Assembly: GCA_021287065.1 (NCBI GenBank)
Contig: JAJTBE010000177.1
Coordinates: 1 to 35,163 of the forward strand
Direction: 5' to 3'
Length of the DNA: 35,163 nt
Source: Bacillota bacterium
Lineage (GTDB): Bacteria; Vulcanimicrobiota; JAJTBE01
In this document: one piece after another, positions 14,854 to 23,802 of the stretch
Numbering within the stretch: the first letter of the stretch is position 1
How the letters are laid out: each line of letters opens with the position of its first letter
Translations under genes and position numbers: made by a program
Notes under the pieces: generated by a model
What the model was told of the DNA's origin: nothing
What the model saw: the letters and a program-made list of their open reading frames with translations, nothing else
Databases searched by the model: none

Positions 14854-17800
14854 CTAACTCCTTGTTTCTTTAGTTTCAGGTTTTACCTTTTCACCAAGTC
14901 TTTCAAGTTCCTCTATGAATTTCTTCCGGAATGTCTCATTCCTTAATGTTATTGCCTGTTTAAGGCCCTTTTTAAGCTGTTTGACGCATTCCTTCTGCAT
15001 CCGTTTTCTGTCGAGGACAAGAGCAAGATTATAATAGGCATTGAGATCAAGAGGATCGATCTCAATTGTCTTTTCGTAAGCTTCAATGACCAGATCCAGT
15101 TTGCCTGCTTTTGCATAGGCAACACCAAGGTTAAAGTGGACTTTAGGATCTCTTGGGTAGATTGCAATAGCTTTCTTGTATTCTTCAATAGCTGCATCCA
15201 GCTTGTTGGCTGCTGCATATGCGATACCAAGGTTGCTGTGGGCTTCCACCAGATCAGGCTCAAGGGAGATTGCCTTTTTCAGTGCCTTTATGGCAAGGTC
15301 GATTTTACCCTGTCTGAAGTATATAAGGCCCAGCTTGCTGTATGAAAGAGCATCTCTGGCATCAAGCTCAACTGCCTGTTCGTAGGCTTCAGCAGCTTTA
15401 TCCAGCTTGCCTTTCTGAGTGTATATCAGGCCAAGACTCTGATAAGGCTTTGGCCACATCGGCGCGCATTCCTTCGCTTCAAGGAATTCCAGCAGAGCCG
15501 CATCGTATTTGCCTTTTCTCAGAAGCACCATACCATGTCCGTCGTGAGCCTCCGCGTAGTTCTTATCAAGAGTAAGGGATTTTTTATAATTTGTAAGGGC
15601 TGTATCCCATTTGCCCATTTCATAGAAGACCTGTCCCAGAAGAGCAAAGATTTCGGGAGTGGCGGTGATTGCAAGAGCTTTTTCAAAAGCCTTGATCGCC
15701 AGCTCGTAGTCTTTTCTCTCAAGATAAGCTTTGCCGATGTGAATCTGCAGGTCGATATCCCCGGGATCCAGATCAAGGGAGAGCTGGAACTGCTCGATGG
15801 CAAGCTCCATTTCATCCATCTTACGATAAAGCTTTCCGATTTCTCTGTGACAAATGGCAAAATCGGGATAATCTTTCAGAATTCTCTGGAATTCCTCAAG
15901 GGCTATTTCCATTTCGCCAAGCTCCGCCATACATTTGGCTCTGGCAAATCTGAGTTTAAGCTCAGGTGCCTTATTACTGTCAAAGGCATCCTGAAACTCC
16001 TGATATGCCAGCTCCAGCTTATCCTGTTTCATAAACAGTAAGCCGAGCTGATAACGGACTTCCGCTTCGTCATAGAACGAAGTAGCTTTTTTAAGTTCAA
16101 TCTCAGCGTTACTGTAATCTCCAAGCTCCATCCAGGTTATTCCCAGCAGATAGGAGAGATCATCGGCGGCACATCTGTATTCAGCAGCTTTATTGAAAGC
16201 TTCCAGTGCCTTTTTAAGCTTGCCGGTGGGGAATCTTGCCTTTCCGAGGTTGTAATAGATATTGTCCAGTTCTGCCGCAGGCGACAACCCAAGGCTTGTC
16301 TCAAGCGCTTCTTCAGCCTGCGAATACCTGCCTTCAGCCAGAAATACCAGACCAAGGTGGTAATGGAATTCCCACACCCCCTGATTGATTTCAATGGCAG
16401 CCTTAAACCTGTCGGCGCTTTCGGAATGCCTTCCGGTCTGGTTGTAACATCTGCCGAGATAATACTGCGCCCATGCATTCTGGGGTTCGAGCTTGAGACT
16501 GACCTGGAACTGTCCGATAGCAAGATCAGCCTGACTGTTTTCAAAATATGTAAGTCCGAGGATGTAATGGTATTCCGGATTCTGGGGATTGATTTCGATA
16601 GCTGTCTTCAGCGATTTAATCGCTTCAGTCAGATTTTTATCAATCCTGTAAGCTTTGGAGAGGTTGAACAGATATGACGGATCCCTCGGTTTAAGTGATG
16701 AAGCCTTTTTGAACATTTCTATAGCTTCGTTGAGCACATTCTTATCCTGATATGTAAGACCGCAATAGAAATGGTATTCGGGATTTTCTCCGGCGAGTTC
16801 TATCGATTTGAGAAGTTCGCCAAGAGCATCGTCAAACTGATTGAGGTTGCGGAAAGCAAGAGCAAGGTGGAAATGGGCTTCATGCCTGTATGGAGTGATT
16901 TTCAGCGCCTGTTTGAAGGATTCAACGGAAAGATCCCATACACCCTTCTTTTCATAAGCTCTGCCCAGTTCATAATAAGCATCATAATTCCGGGGATTGA
17001 GCTTAACTGCCTGCCGGAAACGCTCAATAGCCAGGTCAAGCTGATCAAGCCTGAAACAGGCTACTCCGAGGGCATAGTGGATATGTCCGTTCTGCGGATT
17101 CAGATTAAGCGCCTTCTGATAACATTCGATAGCTTCCCGGTATTTGTGAAGCCCTGCGTAAGCAAGACCCATCCAGTAATGAATCTGGCTGTGCCCTGCT
17201 TTGAGATTGACGACTTTTTCATACTGGCTTATTGCCAAATCAAGTTTATCAAGCTCTGCATAGGCGTTACCGAGAACAGCGTAGATCTCCGGATTGTCCG
17301 GTTCAAGGGTGAGTGCTTTCTGATAGCGTTTTACCGCAAGATCAAGCCTTCCCAGTCTGGCATAGGAAACACCCAGCATGTAGTGGGCTTCGGCCATTTT
17401 CTGGTCAAGCTCAATGGCTCTGGTGTATTCCCGGTTGGCAATATTGAAGTTTCCAAGCCTGGAATAAACCTTACCCATTGCAAAGTGTGAAAGGGCGTTC
17501 TGAGGTTCAAGTTCTATAGAGGTTTTAAATTCGTTGATTGCCATACCGAGACGGCCCTGACGGGCGTATGCCTGTCCCAGATTATAATGAACATGAGCAT
17601 CGTTTGGGTCAAGGTCAACAGCTTTGAGAAATTCCTGAATCGCCATCGGCAGACGGTCAGTCTGCATATATGCAAGACCGAGGTTGTTATGGGTATAGGG
17701 ATCGTTGGGGTCAAGGGCAATCGCCTTTTTGTAGGCTCTGATAGTCTCCTCAATCTTGCCGAGACGGGTGTAAACCCTGCCAAGATTGTAGAAGTAATAA

Positions 17801-18567
17801 GCGTCGTTGGGGTCAAGTTCCGTAGCGGTAAGAAATTCTGATATTGCCTTCTCAGGCTGGTCAAGGGAGGCATAAGCCAGACCAAGATTGTAATGGGCTG
17901 CGGCGTTGTTGTTGTTTATGTCGATAGCCGCCTTAAATTCGTTCACCGACTGTTCGTATTTGTTAAGTCTGTAGAGAACAAGGCCGTAATTGTAACGCCC
18001 CTCTTCGTTCCGGGGGTCAAGTTCCACAATTTTCTGAAATTCTTCCGCAGCCTGCTCGTATTTGCCCTGACGGAAGAATGCAATACCCAGATTGAGCCTT
18101 GCTGAAATGTTCGAGGGATCTTCCTGAACGACTTTTGTAAAATCGCCAAGCCCCTGCAGTCTTTCAAGTTCACGCTGAATGCGCTTCTCACCGATAAAAT
18201 CGTTCTGGTTCTGGACAATTTTGAGAGCTACCTGAAGTTCAGTGATAGCTTTGTCCCTCTTGCCCATTTTTTCATACACAAGGCCCAGGTTGTAGTGCGC
18301 CCTCATAAAGTTGGGGACAAGGGCAAGCACTTCCTGCCATTCCTTGATGGCCTGTTCAAGATTGCCTTTGCGGTAGTAAACAGTGCCAAGATCATAGTGC
18401 CCCTGAACAAACTCAGGGTTTAACTCCACAACTTTCTGAAACTCAGATATGGCCTGATCAAGTTTATTCTGATAAAGAAACTGGGAGCCTTTCTGGTAAT
18501 GCTGCTGTGCTTCATCCATAGCAGCCGGATTGTCTTTGCTGTTGTCAATAGTTTTAAAATGATCCAC
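14854..18567 (-). CDS. Giant TPR repeat protein
   Basis: 1237 residues made almost wholly of 34-residue tetratricopeptide repeats (over thirty), with repeated patterns such as AHYNLGLAYASLDQPEKAIS and NPEYHYILGLTYF. There is no signal peptide from this start and no catalytic domain; a basic tail (KGLKQAITLRNETFRKKF) ends it. It would form a long superhelical scaffold for protein partners, probably those encoded downstream, since the next gene starts 2 bp after the stop. I place the start at GTG 18567 because GAGGAG (18580-18575) stands 7 nt upstream and the residues before it are not TPR-like. The open frame runs to 18681, which would add 38 unlikely residues; an ATG at 18519 is a third option without a ribosome site. 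It is divergent from lpxB. Confidence 0.9.
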   Translation of the reverse strand: MDHFKTIDNSKDNPAAMDEAQQHYQKGSQFLYQNKLDQAISEFQKVVELNPEFVQGHYDLGTVYYRKGNLEQAIKEWQEVLALVPNFMRAHYNLGLVYEKMGKRDKAITELQVALKIVQNQNDFIGEKRIQRELERLQGLGDFTKVVQEDPSNISARLNLGIAFFRQGKYEQAAEEFQKIVELDPRNEEGRYNYGLVLYRLNKYEQSVNEFKAAIDINNNNAAAHYNLGLAYASLDQPEKAISEFLTATELDPNDAYYFYNLGRVYTRLGKIEETIRAYKKAIALDPNDPYTHNNLGLAYMQTDRLPMAIQEFLKAVDLDPNDAHVHYNLGQAYARQGRLGMAINEFKTSIELEPQNALSHFAMGKVYSRLGNFNIANREYTRAIELDQKMAEAHYMLGVSYARLGRLDLAVKRYQKALTLEPDNPEIYAVLGNAYAELDKLDLAISQYEKVVNLKAGHSQIHYWMGLAYAGLHKYREAIECYQKALNLNPQNGHIHYALGVACFRLDQLDLAIERFRQAVKLNPRNYDAYYELGRAYEKKGVWDLSVESFKQALKITPYRHEAHFHLALAFRNLNQFDDALGELLKSIELAGENPEYHFYCGLTYQDKNVLNEAIEMFKKASSLKPRDPSYLFNLSKAYRIDKNLTEAIKSLKTAIEINPQNPEYHYILGLTYFENSQADLAIGQFQVSLKLEPQNAWAQYYLGRCYNQTGRHSESADRFKAAIEINQGVWEFHYHLGLVFLAEGRYSQAEEALETSLGLSPAAELDNIYYNLGKARFPTGKLKKALEAFNKAAEYRCAADDLSYLLGITWMELGDYSNAEIELKKATSFYDEAEVRYQLGLLFMKQDKLELAYQEFQDAFDSNKAPELKLRFARAKCMAELGEMEIALEEFQRILKDYPDFAICHREIGKLYRKMDEMELAIEQFQLSLDLDPGDIDLQIHIGKAYLERKDYELAIKAFEKALAITATPEIFALLGQVFYEMGKWDTALTNYKKSLTLDKNYAEAHDGHGMVLLRKGKYDAALLEFLEAKECAPMWPKPYQSLGLIYTQKGKLDKAAEAYEQAVELDARDALSYSKLGLIYFRQGKIDLAIKALKKAISLEPDLVEAHSNLGIAYAAANKLDAAIEEYKKAIAIYPRDPKVHFNLGVAYAKAGKLDLVIEAYEKTIEIDPLDLNAYYNLALVLDRKRMQKECVKQLKKGLKQAITLRNETFRKKFIEELERLGEKVKPETKETRS

Positions 18568-18711
18568 TCCACTACTCCTCGCTTTCCGGTTTTCATGATT
18601 TTGACATATTTTCTTGCTTTTCCTCCTGCTAATAAGAAAAGAATTGTTGATAACAGAAAGGAAAAGAAACCTTTTTATCATAATATAACCACCCGGAGGA
18701 AACAGGCAGAT

Positions 18712-19851
18712 ATGGCAAAAAAAGTTATGATATTTGCAGGAGAGGCATCCGGCGACCTACAGGGCGCCAGGCTTGCCGCTGCATTGAGAAAATACGAACC
18801 CGATCTGATTTTTTCAGGTGTGGGCGGACCAAGAATGAAAGCTGAAGGCATTGACATTCTGTTTGATTCCACAGCATTCGGCGTTATCGGGGCGGTGGAA
18901 GGCATTCTCAAACTGCCTCAGCTGATACATTTATTTTACAAAGCAAAACAGGGATTGATCGATTTCAACCCCGATTTGGCTATTCTCATAGACACCCCGG
19001 CTTTCAATATGCGTTTTGCAAAAGTATGCCGGGAACGGGGTATAAAAACTGTCTATTATTTTCCCCCCTCAGCATGGTCCGGCAGCGTAAAAAGAGCAGC
19101 CGAGATAGCCGGAAAAGTTGATATGGTGGTAAACACATTCAAATTTACCGCCGACACTTATGACAAAGGAAAAATAAACCATAGCTTCTTCGGACACCCC
19201 CTCATCGATGTAATCGAAGACATAACAGGAACCAGAGAAGATGTCATAAAAGAACTCAAACTCAAAGAAGGCATCAGATATGTAGCTCTTCTCCCCGGCA
19301 GCAGATCTCAGGAAATCAGACTTCTCCTTCCTGTTCTCCTCGATTCCGCAAGAGAACTGCATAAACGGATACCGGGACTCCAGTTCCTGCTGCCCATTGC
19401 CGCCCCGGTCCTTAAGAAAAAAATTGAAAAACTAACAAAAAATGCAGATTTTCCCCTCACTGTTTATGATGGAAAAGCTACAAAAATAATGTCAGTGTCA
19501 GAACTGGCAATTATGGCTTCCGGAAGCGCTTCACTTGAAGCTGCTGTTCTCGGAGTGCCGACCATACTCACCTACAAACTGCTCTGGCTCGACTGGAGAA
19601 TAATCAAACGATTCGTCAAACTCCGCTGGTGCGGACTTCCTAACCTTATGCTCGAAAGAGATGTGGTACCGGAACTTATCCAGCATGACGCTTCAGTTGA
19701 AAATATTTGCAGGTGGGCAGAGGATCTTCTGCAGAATGAAGAGAAAAGAAGTAAAATGATCAAGGATTTGAATGAGGTGAAAAAGTCTCTTGGCGAGCCC
19801 GGGGTAACCGACAGAGTCGCCCGGCATATCCGGGAGAGTCTGCTTAAATGA
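18712..19851 (+). CDS. lpxB: Lipid-A-disaccharide synthase
   Basis: 379 residues from ATG 18712, close to the usual 380. It transfers UDP-diacylglucosamine to lipid X at the inner face of the inner membrane, forming the lipid A disaccharide. Signature stretches: MIFAGEASGDLQGARL, FSGVGGPRMKAEGI, the membrane-associated central region YYFPPSAWSGSVKRAAEI, FFGHPLIDVI, LLPGSRSQEI, and SELAIMASGSASLEAAVLGVP (donor binding). GGAGGA lies 12 nt upstream, and the start matches the family N terminus; the frame stays open upstream to 18499 but those residues overlap the TPR gene and are not LpxB-like. TTGACA at 18601-18606 could be part of the promoter, but no good -10 fits. First gene of a three-gene overlapping operon. 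Confidence 0.95.
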   Translation: MAKKVMIFAGEASGDLQGARLAAALRKYEPDLIFSGVGGPRMKAEGIDILFDSTAFGVIGAVEGILKLPQLIHLFYKAKQGLIDFNPDLAILIDTPAFNMRFAKVCRERGIKTVYYFPPSAWSGSVKRAAEIAGKVDMVVNTFKFTADTYDKGKINHSFFGHPLIDVIEDITGTREDVIKELKLKEGIRYVALLPGSRSQEIRLLLPVLLDSARELHKRIPGLQFLLPIAAPVLKKKIEKLTKNADFPLTVYDGKATKIMSVSELAIMASGSASLEAAVLGVPTILTYKLLWLDWRIIKRFVKLRWCGLPNLMLERDVVPELIQHDASVENICRWAEDLLQNEEKRSKMIKDLNEVKKSLGEPGVTDRVARHIRESLLK

Positions 19852-21104
19852 ATCAGCATTACGGAGATGTGGTAATCGTAACAAACAGCCCGGGAGAACT
19901 GTCATCCTGGGTAAGGGTGATTACGGACTCGATCAAAGCAAAAAAACCCGATACAAGAATTATAGTTATGCTTGTGCCCTGTCCCTACGCAACAGGACGG
20001 GAAGAGGAAATAGCCAGGAGTTTTCCCTCAGTGGATGTGATTTTCACACCAGGGGACTTCCTTCAGTTTTTATTTTTCAATAAAACTCCGGGCAATATAA
20101 AATTTTCCCAGAGGGGAGTTGTCGTTTTCCTCGGAGGAGACTTCTGGCACGCAGCCTGGGCTTCATGGAAACTTAATTTCCCCGCCATAGCATACACAGC
20201 AAGATCCTATGCAGGATGGTGCTCACGGTTCAGATATATTCTGTGCCCCGATGAGAGAGTCCGCAGGGGACTGCAGGAACTCAAAGTGCCCGATCGGAAA
20301 ATCAAGGTTGTGGGCAACCTTGTCGTTGAAGGCGTAAAACCCACAAAAAACAGAACAGAATGCTACAGCCAGTGGAATCTTGATCCATCCAGACTTACCG
20401 TTGGCATATTTCCGGGCAGCAGAATCTACAATATGCAGGATTCACTTCCCGTATTCCTTAAAGTAGCGGAAGAAATAAAACAACAGGAACAAAATGTTCA
20501 GTTTATCATCGGATTGTCACCATTTATCCACCTCGATGAAATAAACAAAGCAATAGAATCACCGCATACCCCCATACCCGGAGTCTGCGGAAGAGTTTCA
20601 AACTCCGGTTCGATGCTTATGGTGGAAACAAGCGGAGGCCTTCAGATCCCCGTAATTCAAAGCCTCCAGTATGATATAATGAACATTGCCGATATGATAA
20701 TAACCATTCCCGGCACAAACACCGCAGAATGTGCATTTCTCGGCAAACCCATGGTTGTGTCAAGCTCATGGAAAGCACGCATACCAAGAGGAGGTCTGGG
20801 ATTTTTTGTAAATTCCCTGCCACTCGGAAATCTTCGGAAAAAGCTCTACGAAGGTATGCTCGAACAACTGAAATACACAGCCCTGCCCAATATGATAGCC
20901 CATCGCAGCATCGTACCGGAAGTTTTTGTTAACGAATCCTCAAAAGAAATTTCCGATGTTGCTGTTAAATTACTAAGGGATGAACAATGGCGCGAAAAAA
21001 TATCCGATGAACTGAAAAAGATCATGGGACCAACAGGCGCCGCAAAAAAAATAACAGAACTTGTTTTTGATGTTATGTACGAATCAGGACCGGAGGCTCT
21101 ATGA
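19848..21104 (+). CDS. LpxB-like glycosyltransferase (lipid-A-disaccharide synthase-related)
   Basis: 418 residues, overlapping lpxB by ATGA. It has a GT-B architecture like LpxB: N-terminal VVIVTNSPGELSSWVRVI in place of FAGEASGD, central FLGGDFWHAAWASWKLNFPA, KVVGNLVVEGV, the donor-domain strand TVGIFPGSRIYNMQDSLPVF (equivalent to LLPGSRxxE), and ADMIITIPGTNTAECAFLGKP (equivalent to the SGSASLE motif). It resembles the 'LpxB-related' proteins seen in cyanobacteria and other phyla whose substrate is not established. The tight coupling to lpxB suggests a lipid glycosylation step on the same pathway. It is not a frameshifted part of lpxB: both copies are full length. Confidence 0.82.
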   Translation: MNQHYGDVVIVTNSPGELSSWVRVITDSIKAKKPDTRIIVMLVPCPYATGREEEIARSFPSVDVIFTPGDFLQFLFFNKTPGNIKFSQRGVVVFLGGDFWHAAWASWKLNFPAIAYTARSYAGWCSRFRYILCPDERVRRGLQELKVPDRKIKVVGNLVVEGVKPTKNRTECYSQWNLDPSRLTVGIFPGSRIYNMQDSLPVFLKVAEEIKQQEQNVQFIIGLSPFIHLDEINKAIESPHTPIPGVCGRVSNSGSMLMVETSGGLQIPVIQSLQYDIMNIADMIITIPGTNTAECAFLGKPMVVSSSWKARIPRGGLGFFVNSLPLGNLRKKLYEGMLEQLKYTALPNMIAHRSIVPEVFVNESSKEISDVAVKLLRDEQWREKISDELKKIMGPTGAAKKITELVFDVMYESGPEAL

Positions 21105-21688
21105 AAGAATTTTTCTTCAGATACAGAGGATGGCTCTTTGTACCATCCGCAGTAATAATGCTCGCACTTGCGAAACCAACAATGCTTTCGCTAATTATCG
21201 GATTCCTCGTTTCATTCCTCATTGGCGAAGGAATCAGAATCTGGGCGGTTGGCTTTTCAGGAGTAACCACCAGAAAAAGCGAACTTGACGCTCCCATACT
21301 CATTACAGCAGGACCATACGCCCACCTCAGAAACCCCCTCTATCTCGGAAACCTCATTTCCTGGATAGGCTTCTGCATCGCAGCAGCCGGCGGGGCAGCT
21401 TTGTGGGCACAGATAGTTATCTATGTCAGCGTCATAGCTTCATACCTCATCATCTACGGAAACATCATCCCCCTCGAGGAACAGTTTCTCGAAAAACAGT
21501 TCGGCGAACCCTTCAGAGAATATCTGAAAAATGTTCCCCGTATGTTCCCAAGCCTCAAAGCTTACAACAAACAGAACGGAACCTGGGTCCCCAGAGTAAT
21601 TCTGGTGGCAGAAAGCCAGACCATAATTATGTTGCTCGCAGTAGCAGCGCTGCTCATTCTCAAATATATGCACATACTCAATTTTTAG
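21101..21688 (+). CDS. Integral membrane methyltransferase, ICMT/PEMT-like
   Basis: 195 residues with about five hydrophobic segments (near 10-25, 28-50, 82-97, 99-120, 172-190). The cofactor-binding motif of the isoprenylcysteine/phospholipid methyltransferase family is present: GPYAHLRNPLYLGN (about 71-84), followed later by EEQFLEKQFGEPFREYLKNV. Such enzymes methylate a lipid or prenyl-modified substrate at the membrane with SAM. It overlaps the LpxB-like gene by 4 bp (ATGA), so it probably acts on the same lipid or its carrier, but the substrate is unknown. Confidence 0.85.
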   Translation: MKEFFFRYRGWLFVPSAVIMLALAKPTMLSLIIGFLVSFLIGEGIRIWAVGFSGVTTRKSELDAPILITAGPYAHLRNPLYLGNLISWIGFCIAAAGGAALWAQIVIYVSVIASYLIIYGNIIPLEEQFLEKQFGEPFREYLKNVPRMFPSLKAYNKQNGTWVPRVILVAESQTIIMLLAVAALLILKYMHILNF

Positions 21689-21703
21689 TGCAAAGAGGCA
21701 AAT

Positions 21704-22126
21704 ATGAGTCTTAATCTGACTCCACTATCAAAAGCAATCGAGTCTGCAGAACAACTTTTTTTACTTGTCAGCGATAACGACAAAATGAGCAGACTCGATT
21801 TTGTTGTACAGAATGGTCTGAAATCCGGTTTAGTCAGAAATTTTGAATTTACTTATGAACTCTGCTGGAAAGCTATGAGAAGATGGCTTGAAATTAATAT
21901 CGGCAGAGATTATATCGATGGTATCACCAGAAAAGAACTTTTCAGAATGAGCGCAGAAAACCACCTCATAAACAACCCTGTGAAATGGTTTGAATACAAT
22001 GAAGCCAGAAACCTGACTTCTCACACATACAACGAAGCTCAATCAGATAAAGCTCTGGTAATTACAGGCGAATTCATTGCAGAAGCCCGTAATCTCCTGG
22101 ACAACCTGAGAAATAAAAATGATTAA
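21704..22126 (+). CDS. HEPN toxin / nucleotidyltransferase substrate-binding protein (HI0074 family, HepT-like)
   Basis: 140 residues, all-helical. It contains the HEPN active-site motif as Arg102-Asn-x3-His107 (EARNLTSHTY) and the family helix FEFTYELCWKAMRRWLE. HEPN partners of MNT enzymes are RNases or tRNA-acting toxins that are silenced by AMPylation from the partner. The stop overlaps the MNT gene by 8 bp, the usual HEPN-first order. AGAGG precedes the ATG. Only 15 bp separate it from the methyltransferase gene, so the pair has inserted directly behind the lpxB operon and may ride on its transcript. Confidence 0.88.
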   Translation: MSLNLTPLSKAIESAEQLFLLVSDNDKMSRLDFVVQNGLKSGLVRNFEFTYELCWKAMRRWLEINIGRDYIDGITRKELFRMSAENHLINNPVKWFEYNEARNLTSHTYNEAQSDKALVITGEFIAEARNLLDNLRNKND

Positions 22127-22433
22127 CCTTACACAGGAAGAAAAAAAACAAATTACAGAAATTATCACAAGTATAGTTCCATTACATGAGGTTTGGGTCT
22201 TTGGTTCACGAACAGGAGAAGATATCCGTTCATATTCAGATATAGATATTGTTATCAGAGGTTCTGAGGTATTACCGCTTCTTGTTTCCGGCGAACTGAA
22301 AAATGCATTTCAGGAATCAGATTTGCCTTTCAGAGTGGATGTGCTGGACTGGAATACAATCACCGATGAATTCAGGGAAATTATAAGCTCAAACTATGAA
22401 ATACTACTCCCCGCTCCTGACAGAACCGAATAA
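22119..22433 (+). CDS. MNT-type minimal nucleotidyltransferase (antitoxin of HEPN pair)
   Basis: 104 residues with the polymerase-beta nucleotidyltransferase signature GSR-x8-SDIDI (Gly29-Ser30, Asp41, Asp43), the minimal fold with the third carboxylate near FRVDVLDW. In characterised HEPN-MNT modules this protein adds AMP to a tyrosine of the HEPN toxin. Here the HEPN protein has HTYN at 107-110, so a tyrosine stands just after the catalytic histidine as in those systems. Confidence 0.88.
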   Translation: MINLTQEEKKQITEIITSIVPLHEVWVFGSRTGEDIRSYSDIDIVIRGSEVLPLLVSGELKNAFQESDLPFRVDVLDWNTITDEFREIISSNYEILLPAPDRTE

Positions 22434-22501
22434 AAACAGGAGTTCCGGTCCGATCAAAGAAATCAGTAATCAAAGATACGATCCCATCAAGGAGCCATAA
22501 T

Positions 22502-23197
22502 ATGACTTTGTTAAAAAAGATAGCAGCGGCGGCATTATTATTGTCACTTCCCCTGATTTCAGCTTTTCTGCTTCCCGGATGCGCCAGCGGTCCTGCAAAC
22601 CTCAGCAGCCAGTCCACATTAACATTCAGCGTGGCTGTTAACGAACGGGGGCAGCTCGACACCGGAAAAAACGGTTATTACGCCATACTTCTCAACAGTT
22701 TTGATGAAGAGATAGATGTTACCAATTACGAAACATTCACCGATTTTATCAGATATGACGGATTTAACTTCACCTGGTACCACCGTCAGGGCAATGTGCC
22801 AAGCCCGGGTTATACATTTGTAAACGCAGGCAACCTCAACGCAGATGCAGTGGTCAACGGCGACAACACAGGCTTTATTATCAGAATAAACCTGAAAGAC
22901 CAGAGCCATATTTTCAACCAGTATATCCAGAGCAGCAGATTTACAACCCATATTGTAACAACAGACAGAAACAACAGCCTTCTGGGAAGAACACTGGACA
23001 CCCTCGGACAGGGACCCGCAGTGGACGGAAATACACTATACACGGTATTTTTCGATGAAACAACAGGAGTAATTCAACCCATCCCCCAGGACTACCCCGT
23101 TGACCCTCTGGGAGACTGGGACGAAAAATCCGACCTCAGCTCAGATTATCCATACGAAAATTTCGACATAGAAAAATTCTCTGTGGAGCTTGAATAG
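22502..23197 (+). CDS. Outer-membrane or periplasmic lipoprotein, function unknown
   Basis: 231 residues. The N terminus has a lysine pair, a hydrophobic stretch AAAALLLSLPLISAFLLPG and the lipobox LLPGC, so the mature protein is anchored through Cys27. The mature part is strand-rich and aromatic (FNFTWYHRQGNVPSPGYTFV) with an acidic end; I recognise no domain. AAGGAG at 22488-22493 supports the ATG. It lies 68 bp after the HEPN-MNT pair. A weak hairpin with a T tract follows directly after the stop. Confidence 0.8.
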   Translation: MTLLKKIAAAALLLSLPLISAFLLPGCASGPANLSSQSTLTFSVAVNERGQLDTGKNGYYAILLNSFDEEIDVTNYETFTDFIRYDGFNFTWYHRQGNVPSPGYTFVNAGNLNADAVVNGDNTGFIIRINLKDQSHIFNQYIQSSRFTTHIVTTDRNNSLLGRTLDTLGQGPAVDGNTLYTVFFDETTGVIQPIPQDYPVDPLGDWDEKSDLSSDYPYENFDIEKFSVELE

Positions 23198-23199
23198 GA

Positions 23200-23229
23200 A
23201 TAAATCTGATAACGATTTATGTTGTTTTT
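23200..23229 (+). terminator. Probable terminator after the lipoprotein gene
   Basis: ATAAATC (23200-23206), loop TGATAAC, GATTTAT (23214-23220), then GTTGTTTTT. The stem is AT-rich, so it is weaker than the other terminators in the window. Confidence 0.55.
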
Positions 23230-23258
23230 AATAAAACCTGAAACAAATGAAACCAACC

Positions 23259-23460
23259 GCCAACCGCCAGCAAACCCAATAACCACAAACATGGCCAACG
23301 ATCGTAGGAGGGGTTTGCAACCCCGACGCGGACCCGCAGGTCCGCCCCCACCGAAACCAAAAACCACAAATCCCCCAAAAGAGCGGCAACAAAACTCCGG
23401 CAAATGCCGGCTCGCAGGCGTCCCGCCTGCCCCCGGGTCCAACAACCACCAACAACCGCC
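23259..23460 (+). repeat. Composite palindromic repeat cluster
   Basis: Modules in order: CGCCAACCGCCAGCAAACCC with AATAACCACAA; GATCGTAGGAGG; GGGGTTTGCAACCCC; GCGGACCCGCAGGTCCGC (palindromic); AAAAACCACAAATCCCCC; and GCCGGCTCGCAGGCGTCC with CGCCTGCCCCCGGG. No gene-like frame. Confidence 0.75.
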
Positions 23461-23512
23461 AACTTATACAAAACCCCGCCTAATCTCCACCATCCCGCAA
23501 ATATAGAAAATC

Positions 23513-23720
23513 CTGTAGGGGAGAGCCTGTGTGCTCTCCCGCACTCAAACAACCCCGCCAACCGCCAGCAAACCCAATAACCACAAGCTTCGTCAACGAT
23601 CGTAGGAGGGGTTTGCACCCCCCGACGCGGACCCGCAGGTCCGCCGCGCACTTGCGGGGAGAATGCAAGTTCGTTTAACCGGTGGGACGGGACGCCTGCG
23701 ATCCGGCAGTGTTGGCGTTT
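23513..23720 (+). repeat. Composite palindromic repeat cluster, second copy
   Basis: Starts with GTAGGGGAGAGCC ... GCTCTCCC, then CCAACCGCCAGCAAACCC, ATAACCACAAGCTTCG, CGATCGTAGGAGG, GGGGTTTGC and GCGGACCCGCAGGTCCGC. It closes with an inverted GACGGGACGCCTGCGATCCGG module (23692-23712). It is the direct counterpart of the inverted copy at 4250-4437. The remainder up to 23802 shows nothing. Confidence 0.75.
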
Positions 23721-23802
23721 TATAATGGACAGGCATATTAGCTCACCCGCAAAGGTCGTTATATAAAAAGCAAAAATAAAGAGAACGGAAAAAGATACAA
23801 TG

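Noticed and set aside
18568-18681. N-terminal extension of the TPR gene to 18681
   Set aside because: The residues are not TPR-like and the GTG at 18567 has a strong ribosome site 7 nt upstream.
18499-18711. N-terminal extension of lpxB
   Set aside because: It overlaps the divergent TPR gene's start and the family N terminus begins at the ATG 18712.
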